Assembly: GCA_017547755.1 (NCBI GenBank)
Contig: JAFYOX010000059.1
Coordinates: 1-37,024, forward strand
Direction: 5' to 3'
Length of the DNA stretch: 37,024 nt
DNA from: Clostridia bacterium
GTDB lineage: Bacteria > Bacillota > Clostridia > Oscillospirales > CAG-272
The notes beneath the pieces are model-generated. The model was not told the origin of the DNA, did not search any database, and worked only from the letters and a program-made list of their open reading frames with translations. Each line of letters opens with the position of its first letter. Within the stretch, counting starts at the first letter, position 1. Positions 22,920 to 30,895 of this stretch are shown one piece after another. The translations under genes were made by a program, and so were the position numbers.

Positions 22920-24440
22920 ATGACAGAAGATATTCGGATGTATTATATCTGGCTCGCTCTGGTCTTCGGTCCGGCGAGCAAGCTGGCCGTTAAGGTTCTG
23001 GATGCCGTCGGCTCACCCGAAACCGTATATTCGGAACGGCTGAAGGATCTGGAACCCTCCGATCAGCTCACGGAAAAAGAAATCGAACGGGCAAAGGCTC
23101 TTCTGAAAACACGGCCGCTGGAGGAAGCGGAACAGATGATCGAAAAATGTGCCGGCATGGGGATCGAAATCCTGACTCCCGACAGCACGCTGTATCCGTC
23201 TGCTCTGCGGTATCTCGTCGACCGTCCGCTTACGCTGTATCTGCGCGGAACCATGCCTGACTGCAGCTGCAATATGACCACCGCCGTCGTCGGCACCCGC
23301 AAAATGACCGATTACGGCAGAAATATGGCGTATTCCATCGGTGTCGGACTGACGTACGGCGGTTCGATCGTTGTCAGCGGTATGGCCCTCGGTTCGGACA
23401 GCATGGCGCTGATCGGTGCGCTCGACAACGACGGACAGGTGATCGCGGTCCTCGGCTCCGGCGTGGATGTGGTTTATCCACGCGAACACCGGGATATCTA
23501 CCGCAAAATCATCGAAAAAGGTGCGGTGATCTCCGAGTATCCGCCCGGAACGCCGCCGATCGGCAGTCATTTCCCGGTGCGCAACCGGATCATGAGCGGC
23601 ATTGCCGACGCGACCGTCGTCGTAGAAGCCGATGCAAAAAGCGGCTCTCTCATCACCGCGGCGCACGCGTTCGACCAGGGCAAAAAGGTTTTTGCCGTGC
23701 CCGGGAAGATCGGTGATCCCGGTGCGGAAGGGACGAACAATCTCATCCGTGACGGTGCGCTTGCCGCTCTGACGGCGGAGGATATTCTCGCGGAATTCGA
23801 GTTCATCTATCCGCATACCGTCAGCGTTCAGCGCGCACACGCGAAGCTTCACGGAATGGATATGGACGCACTGTCCCGTACGGCGATGGCGCGTTCCCGC
23901 ATCAATTCCCGCACGGAATCCGGCGCGCTTTCCGCCGCCAATTATTACGGATCCGGCTCCTACGGCGGACGCCGTCAGGAACCTTCGGCAGAACGGCATC
24001 CCGTTCCTCCGAAAACGACTCCTGCACAGCCTGTTCCGGTTCCGGTAACTGACGTTCCGGCTCCGGAGATTAACACTCCGGCGCAGAAACCGGAAAAGAA
24101 ATCTTCCCGTCCGGTCAATGTTGTAAAGTCGTTCTTCGGGCTGGAAAAAGAAAAGGATCCGGGAAAAAACGAAAAACAGCGGAAAAAATCTGACGAAAAA
24201 GTGGTTCCCGCGAAAAAAATTGAGCTGGATATGCTTGATGAAACGGAAATCAAGGTATATAATAAAATGAAACCAAGTGTTCCGACCCTGCCCGACGAAC
24301 TGGTGGACGCGGAAACTTCCGTCAGTACGGTCCTGAGCGCCCTGACCATGCTCGAAATGGCAGGCGCAGTCGAATCCGGCAGCGGAGGCTACTTCATGCG
24401 CGTACAGCCGGACGACATCATGCAGTCGGAAAACGATTGA
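22920..24440 (+). CDS. dprA: DNA-processing protein DprA, with long linker
   Basis: DprA (Smf) loads RecA on incoming single-stranded DNA during natural transformation. The 506 residues are longer than the usual 300 to 380. Order: N-terminal helical domain (about 1-85); Rossmann-like DNA-binding domain (about 110-300) with VVGTRKMTDYGRNMA, VSGMALGSDSMALIGAL, IAVLGSGVDVVYPREH and SGSLITAAHAFDQGKKVFAVPG; a roughly 110-residue Pro/Ser/Lys-rich linker (about 315-430); and a C-terminal winged helix (LDETEIKVYNKMK ... TVLSALTMLEMAGAVE). Where most members have H in GxDxxAH, this reads SDSMAL. Start ATG 22920 with GGAGG. Neighbouring topA is the common clostridial arrangement. Confidence 0.94.
   Translation: MTEDIRMYYIWLALVFGPASKLAVKVLDAVGSPETVYSERLKDLEPSDQLTEKEIERAKALLKTRPLEEAEQMIEKCAGMGIEILTPDSTLYPSALRYLVDRPLTLYLRGTMPDCSCNMTTAVVGTRKMTDYGRNMAYSIGVGLTYGGSIVVSGMALGSDSMALIGALDNDGQVIAVLGSGVDVVYPREHRDIYRKIIEKGAVISEYPPGTPPIGSHFPVRNRIMSGIADATVVVEADAKSGSLITAAHAFDQGKKVFAVPGKIGDPGAEGTNNLIRDGALAALTAEDILAEFEFIYPHTVSVQRAHAKLHGMDMDALSRTAMARSRINSRTESGALSAANYYGSGSYGGRRQEPSAERHPVPPKTTPAQPVPVPVTDVPAPEINTPAQKPEKKSSRPVNVVKSFFGLEKEKDPGKNEKQRKKSDEKVVPAKKIELDMLDETEIKVYNKMKPSVPTLPDELVDAETSVSTVLSALTMLEMAGAVESGSGGYFMRVQPDDIMQSEND
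24235..24263 (+). promoter_or_regulatory. Candidate internal promoter for topA inside dprA
   Basis: TTGATG (24235-24240), 17 bp, TATAAT (24258-24263), within dprA coding sequence and about 220 bp before topA. The local AT-rich run stands out from the gene. Confidence 0.4.
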
Positions 24441-24482
24441 ACCTCTCCCAATCCCCCATACTAACAAACGAAGGGAACAACA

Positions 24483-26768
24483 ATGGCACATCTTCTTATT
24501 ATGGAATCTCCCTCGAAGGCGAATACCGTCAAGAACTATCTCGGTTCCAGCTACAAAGTAGTCGCATCCAAGGGGCATGTCCGTGACCTGCCGAAATCCA
24601 CGCTCGGCGTTGACATCGAAAACAATTTTGACGCACATTATATAAATATCCGCGGCAAGGGCGACCTCATCAAGGAACTGAAAAAAGAGGTCAAGAAAGC
24701 CGACAAGATCTATCTCGCAACGGACCCTGACCGGGAAGGCGAAGCAATCGCATGGCACCTTGCCATCGCGCTCGGCATCCCGGAAGAAAAGGCGATGCGC
24801 GTGACCTTCAATTCCGTGACCAAGTCCGTCGTCAAGGAAGCGATCAAGCATCCCCGCGCGATCGACATGGACCTCGTCAATGCACAGGAAACGCGCCGTA
24901 TCCTCGACCGTATCATCGGCTACAAGGTCAGCCCGTTCCTCTGGAAGGCGGTCAAGAGCGGTCTTTCCGCCGGACGTGTACAGTCTGCGGTCACCAAGCT
25001 GATCGTTGACCGTGAAAACGAGATCCGCGCATTCGAACCCCAGGAATACTGGACCATCGGTGCAGTCCTGAACAATACCGAAGGCAAGCCCTTTGAAATC
25101 AAATTCCACGGCGACGCGGCGACCCGGAACAAGATCGAACTTCCTGACGAAGACGCGGCAATGAAGGTTGTCCGTGCGGTCGACGGAAAGAAATTCCTCG
25201 TTTCGGAAATCAAGCGCGGCAAGCGTACCAAGAATCCCGCACCGCCGTTCATCACCTCCACGCTCCTTCAGGAAGCGTCCCGCAAGCTGAATTTCCAGTC
25301 CCAGCGTACGATGAAAGTTGCGCAGGAACTGTATGAAGGGATCAACCTCGGCTCCGAATTCGGCGGCATGCAGGGTCTGATCACCTATATGCGTACCGAC
25401 TCTCCGCGTGTTTCCGAAGAAGCACAGGCGGAAGCGAAGGATTACATCGTCGGCAAGTACGGCGAGGAATTCTATCCGAAAACGCCCCGCAGCTACAAAT
25501 CCTCCGCCAATGCGCAGGATGCACACGAAGCGATCCGTCCGTCCGGCGTGCGTCTGGAGCCTCTTGCCATCAAAAAGCTCCTGTCCTCCGATCAGTACAA
25601 GCTCTATAAGCTGATCTGGGACCGTTTTATCGCCAGCCAGATGGAATCCGCCGAACTTTCCACGCTGCAGACCGACTTCACTTGCGAAGGCTACCTCTTC
25701 CGTGCGAGCGGCTATACCGTAAAGTTTGCCGGCTACATGGCACTCTACGAAGAATCCGTTGACGAATCCAAGGCGGTGGACGACAATATGCGCATTCCCG
25801 CCGTGGAAGAAGGACAGCTTCTCGACGCACAGTCCGTGACTCCGGCACAGCATTATACGGAGCCGCCGGCACGCTACACCGAAGCGTCTCTCGTTGACTT
25901 CCTCAAGGAAAAGGGCATCGGCCGTCCGAGTACCTATACTCCTATCATTACGATCATCATCTCCCGCGGCTATGTCAAGCGCGAGGGCAAATCCTTCATT
26001 CCCACGCCGCTCGGCGAGATCACGACCAAGCTCATGTGCGAATACTTCCCGGACATCGTGGACTATAAGTTCACAGCATCCATGGAAGACCGCCTCGACG
26101 ATATCGAAAACGGCGAATGCGCCATGCTGAACGTGCTGAATGATTTCTACAACGGCTTCAAGGGCGAACTCGACAAGGCACTCGAAAACATCGGTACCAA
26201 CGACATCGACCTTCCCGCCGAAGAAACCGATATCATCTGCGAACACTGCGGCAGCCGAATGATCGTCAAGAACGGACGCTACGGCAAGTTTGCCGCGTGC
26301 CCGAATTATCCGACCTGCAAGAACACCAAGCCCCTTACCAAGACCGGGGACGGTCTGGTGGAAAAGGTTCCGGAGATCGCTCCCACCAAGTGCGAACTCT
26401 GCGGCGCGGACATGATCCTGCGCAACGGACGCTACGGCAGCTTCTATGCCTGCTCCCGTTATCCGGAATGCAAGTTCACTAAGCAGAAGACCCGTTCGCT
26501 CGGCGTTGCGTGCCCGGAATGCGGCGCGGATATCGTCACCAAATACGGCAAGAACAAGACCGTATTCTACAGCTGTTCAAAGTATCCGGAATGCACATTC
26601 TCCTCGTGGGATATGCCGACATCGGAAAAATGCCCGACCTGTCAGGGAATGCTGTACCGCAAAAAGGGCAGAAATCAGCTTGTATGCAAGACCGAAAACT
26701 GCGGATATAAGGTCGATATTCCGCCGGAAGAAACCGAAAGCATCGACCAGATGGATACCGAAGCATGA
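24483..26768 (+). CDS. topA: DNA topoisomerase I
   Basis: Type IA topoisomerase relaxing negative supercoils. 761 residues: TOPRIM domain at the N-terminus (LLIMESPSKANTVKNYL; acidic DPDREGEAIAWHLA), central gate domains, and the active-site tyrosine Tyr302 in GLITYMRTDSPRVS. Later conserved blocks include DAHEAIRPS and GIGRPSTYTPII. The C-terminus carries four zinc-ribbon repeats with Cys pairs (CEHCG, CELCG, CPECG, CPTC; partners CPNYPTC, CSRYPEC, CSKYPEC, CKTENC), which contact DNA and RNA polymerase in relatives. Start ATG 24483 behind GAAGGGA. Its stop overlaps the trmFO start (ATGA), so the two are translationally coupled. Confidence 0.97.
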   Translation: MAHLLIMESPSKANTVKNYLGSSYKVVASKGHVRDLPKSTLGVDIENNFDAHYINIRGKGDLIKELKKEVKKADKIYLATDPDREGEAIAWHLAIALGIPEEKAMRVTFNSVTKSVVKEAIKHPRAIDMDLVNAQETRRILDRIIGYKVSPFLWKAVKSGLSAGRVQSAVTKLIVDRENEIRAFEPQEYWTIGAVLNNTEGKPFEIKFHGDAATRNKIELPDEDAAMKVVRAVDGKKFLVSEIKRGKRTKNPAPPFITSTLLQEASRKLNFQSQRTMKVAQELYEGINLGSEFGGMQGLITYMRTDSPRVSEEAQAEAKDYIVGKYGEEFYPKTPRSYKSSANAQDAHEAIRPSGVRLEPLAIKKLLSSDQYKLYKLIWDRFIASQMESAELSTLQTDFTCEGYLFRASGYTVKFAGYMALYEESVDESKAVDDNMRIPAVEEGQLLDAQSVTPAQHYTEPPARYTEASLVDFLKEKGIGRPSTYTPIITIIISRGYVKREGKSFIPTPLGEITTKLMCEYFPDIVDYKFTASMEDRLDDIENGECAMLNVLNDFYNGFKGELDKALENIGTNDIDLPAEETDIICEHCGSRMIVKNGRYGKFAACPNYPTCKNTKPLTKTGDGLVEKVPEIAPTKCELCGADMILRNGRYGSFYACSRYPECKFTKQKTRSLGVACPECGADIVTKYGKNKTVFYSCSKYPECTFSSWDMPTSEKCPTCQGMLYRKKGRNQLVCKTENCGYKVDIPPEETESIDQMDTEA

Positions 26769-28093
26769 AAAATATCAATATCTACGGTGCGGGACTTGCC
26801 GGCTGCGAAGCCGCATGGCAGGCTGTCCGTCACGGCGCGCATGTCACGCTGTACGAAATGAAGCCGCATAAGAAATCTCCCGCGCATCACGCCGATACCT
26901 TTGCAGAACTCGTCTGCTCGAACTCCCTCCGTTCCGCCGAGATCACCAACGGCGTCGGACTTCTCAAGGAAGAACTGTTCCGCATGGGTTCGATCATCAT
27001 GGAATCCGCAAGAAAAACACAGGTCGCTGCCGGCGGCGCACTTGCCGTCGACCGTGTCCTGTTCTCCGAATATATCACGGACAAGATCCGTTCCCATCCG
27101 GAAATCGAGATTGTCGAACGCGAAATGACCGAGATCCCGCAGGATGAAATCACCGTTGTCGCGACCGGTCCTCTGACGTCCGACGCGATGGCAGAGTATA
27201 TTGCGAACCTCATTGGCGGAAACAGCCTGCATTTCTTTGATGCCGCCGCTCCCATCGTGGACGCGGAGTCCATCGATATGAGCAAAGCGTTCTATGCGAC
27301 CCGCTACGACAAGGGTTCGCCGGACTACATCAACTGCCCGATGAGCGAAGCGGAATACAAGGCATTCTACAAGGAACTGATCTCCGCGCAGACTGCCGAA
27401 CTGCATGAATTCGAAAAGGGTGAAAAGATCAAGGTTTTCGAAGGCTGTATGCCCGTCGAAGTTATGGCTTCCCGCGGAGAAGATACCCTCCGCTTCGGCC
27501 CGATGAAGCCGGTCGGCATCAAAAATCCCGCGACCGGGGAAGAATATTACGCTATCGTCCAGCTCCGCCGTGAAAACGAAGAGGGAACCATGTTCAACCT
27601 CGTCGGTTTCCAGACGCACCTGACGTTCCCGGAACAGCGCCGCGTCTTCCGCATGATTCCCGGTCTGGAGAATGCGGAATTCCACCGCTACGGCGTAATG
27701 CACCGCAATACATTCATGAATTCTCCCGAACTTCTCGAACCCGATTATTCTCTCCGTGCAAACCGGAACATCTACTTTGCCGGACAGATGACGGGTGTGG
27801 AAGGTTATATCGAATCCGCCGCATCCGGTTTTGTTGCGGGAACCAACGCCGCTGTCCGTGCAATGGGCCGTGAACCGTTCCTTTTCCCGGAAGAAACCAT
27901 GATCGGCGCGATGGCACATTACGTTGCCCGCGGAGACAAGACCCAGTTCCAGCCGATGAATGCCAATTTCGGCATCATTCCGCCGCTTGCACAGAAAGTC
28001 AAGGGCGGCAAAAAGTACCGCAATGAGGCATATGCGCACCGTGCGCTCGAAAAAGCGGACGAACTTGCAAAGATCCTCGAAGAACTTGCCTGA
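26765..28093 (+). CDS. trmFO: Methylenetetrahydrofolate--tRNA-(uracil-54-C5)-methyltransferase
   Basis: Folate- and FAD-dependent enzyme that forms ribothymidine at tRNA position 54 in most Bacillota. 442 residues. N-terminal FAD motif IYGAGLAGCEAAWQA; the family-specific block FAELVCSNSLRSAEITN with the conserved cysteine; GGALAVDRVLFS; and near the C-terminus FAGQMTGVEGYIESAASG. Start ATG 26765 overlaps the topA stop by 4 nt. The topA-trmFO pair is widespread in Bacillota, supporting the assignment. plsX follows 17 nt later. Confidence 0.97.
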   Translation: MKNINIYGAGLAGCEAAWQAVRHGAHVTLYEMKPHKKSPAHHADTFAELVCSNSLRSAEITNGVGLLKEELFRMGSIIMESARKTQVAAGGALAVDRVLFSEYITDKIRSHPEIEIVEREMTEIPQDEITVVATGPLTSDAMAEYIANLIGGNSLHFFDAAAPIVDAESIDMSKAFYATRYDKGSPDYINCPMSEAEYKAFYKELISAQTAELHEFEKGEKIKVFEGCMPVEVMASRGEDTLRFGPMKPVGIKNPATGEEYYAIVQLRRENEEGTMFNLVGFQTHLTFPEQRRVFRMIPGLENAEFHRYGVMHRNTFMNSPELLEPDYSLRANRNIYFAGQMTGVEGYIESAASGFVAGTNAAVRAMGREPFLFPEETMIGAMAHYVARGDKTQFQPMNANFGIIPPLAQKVKGGKKYRNEAYAHRALEKADELAKILEELA

Positions 28094-28110
28094 GGGCAGG
28101 GAGTGGAACT

Positions 28111-29115
28111 ATGGATATTATTATTGATGCAATGGGCGGTGACAACGCTCCGAAGGAGATCGTCGAAGGAGCCGCTCTCGCTTCCCAGAAATTCAAGTCC
28201 AAGCTGATCCTTGTCGGAAACAAACCCGTGATCGAAAAGCATCTGCGGGGTTCCGGCGCGGATACGCGCATCGTTGACATCGTACATACCGAAGAGGTGA
28301 TCACGATGGAGGACGATCCGCTGTCCGTTGTCCGTGCAAAAAAAGAATCCTCCATGGGGATCGGTCTTCGGATGCTCAAGGAAGGCGGGGATGCGTTCGT
28401 GTCCGCCGGAAACACCGGCGCACTGCACGCAGGTTCGTCCCTGATCATCCGTCCCATCAAAGGGGTACAGCGCTCCGGCATTGCAACGATCCTTCCGTTC
28501 AGCCGTCCCGTTCTCCTGATGGACTGCGGCGCGAACGTCAATGTCACGGCGGACTATCTCGTCCAGTGGGCACTGATGGGTTCGATCTACATGAAGAATG
28601 TACAGGGCGTCAAAAATCCCGAGATCGGACTTCTCAACAACGGCACCGAAGAACACAAGGGGACCCAGATCCAGATCGACGCATACCGCAAGCTGAAAGA
28701 ATCCGAGTTTGTGAAATTCGTCGGCAATGTGGAAGGGAAGGAGATCCCGAACGCACCGTGCGACGTTCTTGTCACGGACGGATTCACCGGAAACGTAACC
28801 CTCAAGCTCGTGGAAGGCATGGCGAAATTCATGTTCGGTACGCTGAAAGATATTTTTACGCAGAACATGATGACCAAGATGTCCTATCTGGTCATGAAGG
28901 AACAGCTCCGCGGACTCAAGCACAGCTTTGACGCCGCCGAATACGGCGGAGCACCTCTTCTCGGACTTCAGAAGCCGGTCATCAAGGCACACGGAAGCTC
29001 CGATGCGAAAGCCATCTGCAATGCGGTCCGTCAGGCGGAAGCGTTTGTGAAGACCGGCGTGATCGATCAGATCACCGCCGTCATGCAGGAACAGAAAAAA
29101 CAAGTGGAGCAGTAA
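28111..29115 (+). CDS. plsX: Phosphate acyltransferase PlsX
   Basis: Makes acyl-phosphate from acyl-ACP for PlsY, the first step of phospholipid synthesis in most bacteria; a peripheral membrane enzyme. 334 residues, normal length. Recognised by the N-terminal DAMGGDNAPKEIVEGA, the SAGNTGALHAGS block, the LMDCGANV segment, GLLNNGTEEHKG, and DVLVTDGFTGNVTLKLVEG. Start ATG 28111 after AGGGAGTGG. The rnc gene begins only 3 nt after the stop. In many Bacillota acpP lies between plsX and rnc; it is absent here. Confidence 0.97.
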   Translation: MDIIIDAMGGDNAPKEIVEGAALASQKFKSKLILVGNKPVIEKHLRGSGADTRIVDIVHTEEVITMEDDPLSVVRAKKESSMGIGLRMLKEGGDAFVSAGNTGALHAGSSLIIRPIKGVQRSGIATILPFSRPVLLMDCGANVNVTADYLVQWALMGSIYMKNVQGVKNPEIGLLNNGTEEHKGTQIQIDAYRKLKESEFVKFVGNVEGKEIPNAPCDVLVTDGFTGNVTLKLVEGMAKFMFGTLKDIFTQNMMTKMSYLVMKEQLRGLKHSFDAAEYGGAPLLGLQKPVIKAHGSSDAKAICNAVRQAEAFVKTGVIDQITAVMQEQKKQVEQ

Positions 29116-29118
29116 AGA

Positions 29119-29844
29119 ATGAATAATCCGATCAAACCGAAGTCTCTGGAAGGTCTGGAATCCAGAATCGGACATACTTTCCGGAACAAGGAATATATCA
29201 CCGTTGCGCTGACCCATTCATCCTATTCGAACGAAATGAAGTCAAAAGGTCAGAAGACGCCCTTCAACGAACGTCTCGAATTCCTCGGAGACTCCGTTCT
29301 CTCCATCGTGGTCAGCTCGTATATCTTCGATAAATACAAGAACAAGCAGGAAGGCGACCTCACCAAGATCCGTGCCGCCGTCGTCTGCGAAAAGGCGCTT
29401 GCAAAGTACGCTAACGACATTTCTCTCGGCGATTATATGTACCTCGGTCACGGCGAGATCATGAACAACGGCAGAAAGCGTCCGTCCATCATTGCCGACG
29501 CGTTCGAAGCCCTTCTTGCCGCGATCTATCTCGATACCGACGAATCCTTTGACGTGGTGGAACGTTTCCTGATCCCGTTCATTTCCGCGGAGATCGAACA
29601 TATCACCGAAACCGGTGTATTCGTCGACTACAAGACCGCGCTGCAGCAGATCGTTCAGCAGGTCAACGGCGAGATCCTCGAATACGTCTGCACGGAAGAA
29701 AGCGGACCCGCGCACAGCCGGCATTTCAAGGTGGAAGCGCGTCTCAACAGCAACATCATCGGCCGCGGCGAAGCAAAGACCAAGCGGGAAGCCGAACAGC
29801 AGGCCGCGCACGAAGCACTCATTCTGTTCGGGGAAGCAGAATAA
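29119..29844 (+). CDS. rnc: Ribonuclease III
   Basis: Double-strand-specific endoribonuclease that processes rRNA precursors and structured mRNAs. 241 residues: catalytic domain with the signature NERLEFLGDSVLS (metal-binding Glu/Asp) and the second acidic patch ADAFEALLAAIYLD; then a dsRNA-binding domain (about 170-240) with DYKTALQQIVQ, HFKVEA and the basic KTKREAEQQAAHEAL. Start ATG 29119, directly after plsX, with GGAG within the plsX end. The order rnc, radical SAM, smc, ftsY is typical of Clostridia. Confidence 0.97.
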   Translation: MNNPIKPKSLEGLESRIGHTFRNKEYITVALTHSSYSNEMKSKGQKTPFNERLEFLGDSVLSIVVSSYIFDKYKNKQEGDLTKIRAAVVCEKALAKYANDISLGDYMYLGHGEIMNNGRKRPSIIADAFEALLAAIYLDTDESFDVVERFLIPFISAEIEHITETGVFVDYKTALQQIVQQVNGEILEYVCTEESGPAHSRHFKVEARLNSNIIGRGEAKTKREAEQQAAHEALILFGEAE

Positions 29845-29854
29845 AACCATCCCC

Positions 29855-30895
29855 ATGAAGAAACCCCATGTGAACATACCGGTGTTTATCCCGCACCTCG
29901 GATGCCCGAATATGTGTGTTTTTTGTAATCAACGCGCTATTTCGGGCGTTTCTTCATTTTTACCGGAAACGGCAAAAAATACGATCGACTGCGTTCTTTC
30001 CACCGTAAGAGAGGGAACCGACTGCGAAATCGCTTTTTTCGGCGGTTCCTTCACCGGGATCGACCGCACGCTGATGACCGGACTGCTCGATCTTGCGCAG
30101 TCTTATGCGGATGCGGGCAGAGTATCCGGTATCCGGATGTCCACCCGCCCGGATTATATCGATCCGGAGATCCTTGAGATTCTGAAGCGGTATACCATAT
30201 CCGCTGTCGAGCTTGGGATCCAGTCCTTTTCGGAAAATGTCCTTTCGTCCTGCCGGCGCGGACATTCATCGGAGCAGTCCCGCAGAGCCATGACGATGCT
30301 GCGCGAAGCGGGGATTCCCGCCGTGGGACAGATGATGATCGGTCTGCCCGGTTCTGCACCGGACGATGAAATTGCCTGTGCGGAGGAGATCTGCCGGCTC
30401 GGTGCGTGCGGATGCCGCATCTATCCGACGATCGTTTTCCGTGATACCGAACTGCACCGCATGACCGTGCAGGGGATGTATCATCCGCTTACCCTTGACG
30501 AAGCCGTCGAACGCAGTGCCGCGGTGCTGGATGTGTTCGTCCGTCACGGCGTTCCGTGCCTGCGTATCGGACTGTGCGAAAGCGAAAATCTCCATTCCGA
30601 CGCCTCGTATTATGCGGGACCGAATCATCCGTCACTCGGCGAACTGGTGTCCGGTGAACTGTATTACCGCCGGATCTGCGCCGCTCTTGACAGAGATCCG
30701 CCGGCAAAGGGAAGAGTTTTGACCATCAAAGTTCCGCGCGGGGATATCTCCATGGCGGTCGGTCAGAAGCGGAAAAACAAATTAAGAATAGAAATTAAAT
30801 ATAGTGTAAAATCTGTCAAATTCATTGAAAAAGACAATTTTCCGCGATATAATATAGAAATAAACAAAAACGGGGAGGAAACGGCTTGTATTTAA
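29855..30895 (+). CDS. Elp3-like radical SAM protein
   Basis: A 346-residue radical S-adenosylmethionine enzyme. The 4Fe-4S cluster motif CX3CX2C is Cys17, Cys21 and Cys24 in GCPNMCVFCNQ. Further core motifs: AFFGGSFTGID (the GGSF AdoMet element), STRPDYI, VELGIQSF and GQMMIGLPG. These are the pattern of the Elp3-related group found between rnc and smc in Clostridia. The acetyltransferase domain of true Elp3 is missing. Reaction unknown; tRNA modification is a reasonable guess. Start ATG 29855 rather than the upstream extension, which overlaps rnc in another frame. The last 40 codons are AT-rich and hold the smc promoter; the end overlaps the smc start by 10 nt. Confidence 0.9.
   Translation: MKKPHVNIPVFIPHLGCPNMCVFCNQRAISGVSSFLPETAKNTIDCVLSTVREGTDCEIAFFGGSFTGIDRTLMTGLLDLAQSYADAGRVSGIRMSTRPDYIDPEILEILKRYTISAVELGIQSFSENVLSSCRRGHSSEQSRRAMTMLREAGIPAVGQMMIGLPGSAPDDEIACAEEICRLGACGCRIYPTIVFRDTELHRMTVQGMYHPLTLDEAVERSAAVLDVFVRHGVPCLRIGLCESENLHSDASYYAGPNHPSLGELVSGELYYRRICAALDRDPPAKGRVLTIKVPRGDISMAVGQKRKNKLRIEIKYSVKSVKFIEKDNFPRYNIEINKNGEETACI
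30825..30853 (+). promoter_or_regulatory. Internal promoter for smc-ftsY
   Basis: TTGAAA (30825-30830), 17 bp, TATAAT (30848-30853), in a conspicuously AT-rich stretch of the radical SAM gene, about 33 bp before the smc start. Confidence 0.65.

Noticed and set aside
23013-26246. A 1077-codon open frame on the minus strand, opposite dprA and topA
   Set aside because: It lies opposite two clearly conserved genes. The real genes rarely use TTA, CTA and TCA, so the opposite frame lacks stops. No family motif and no ribosome site seen.
26240-26740. Repeated segments at the end of topA as a DNA repeat
   Set aside because: They are the zinc-ribbon protein repeats of topoisomerase I, not a mobile or CRISPR-like repeat.
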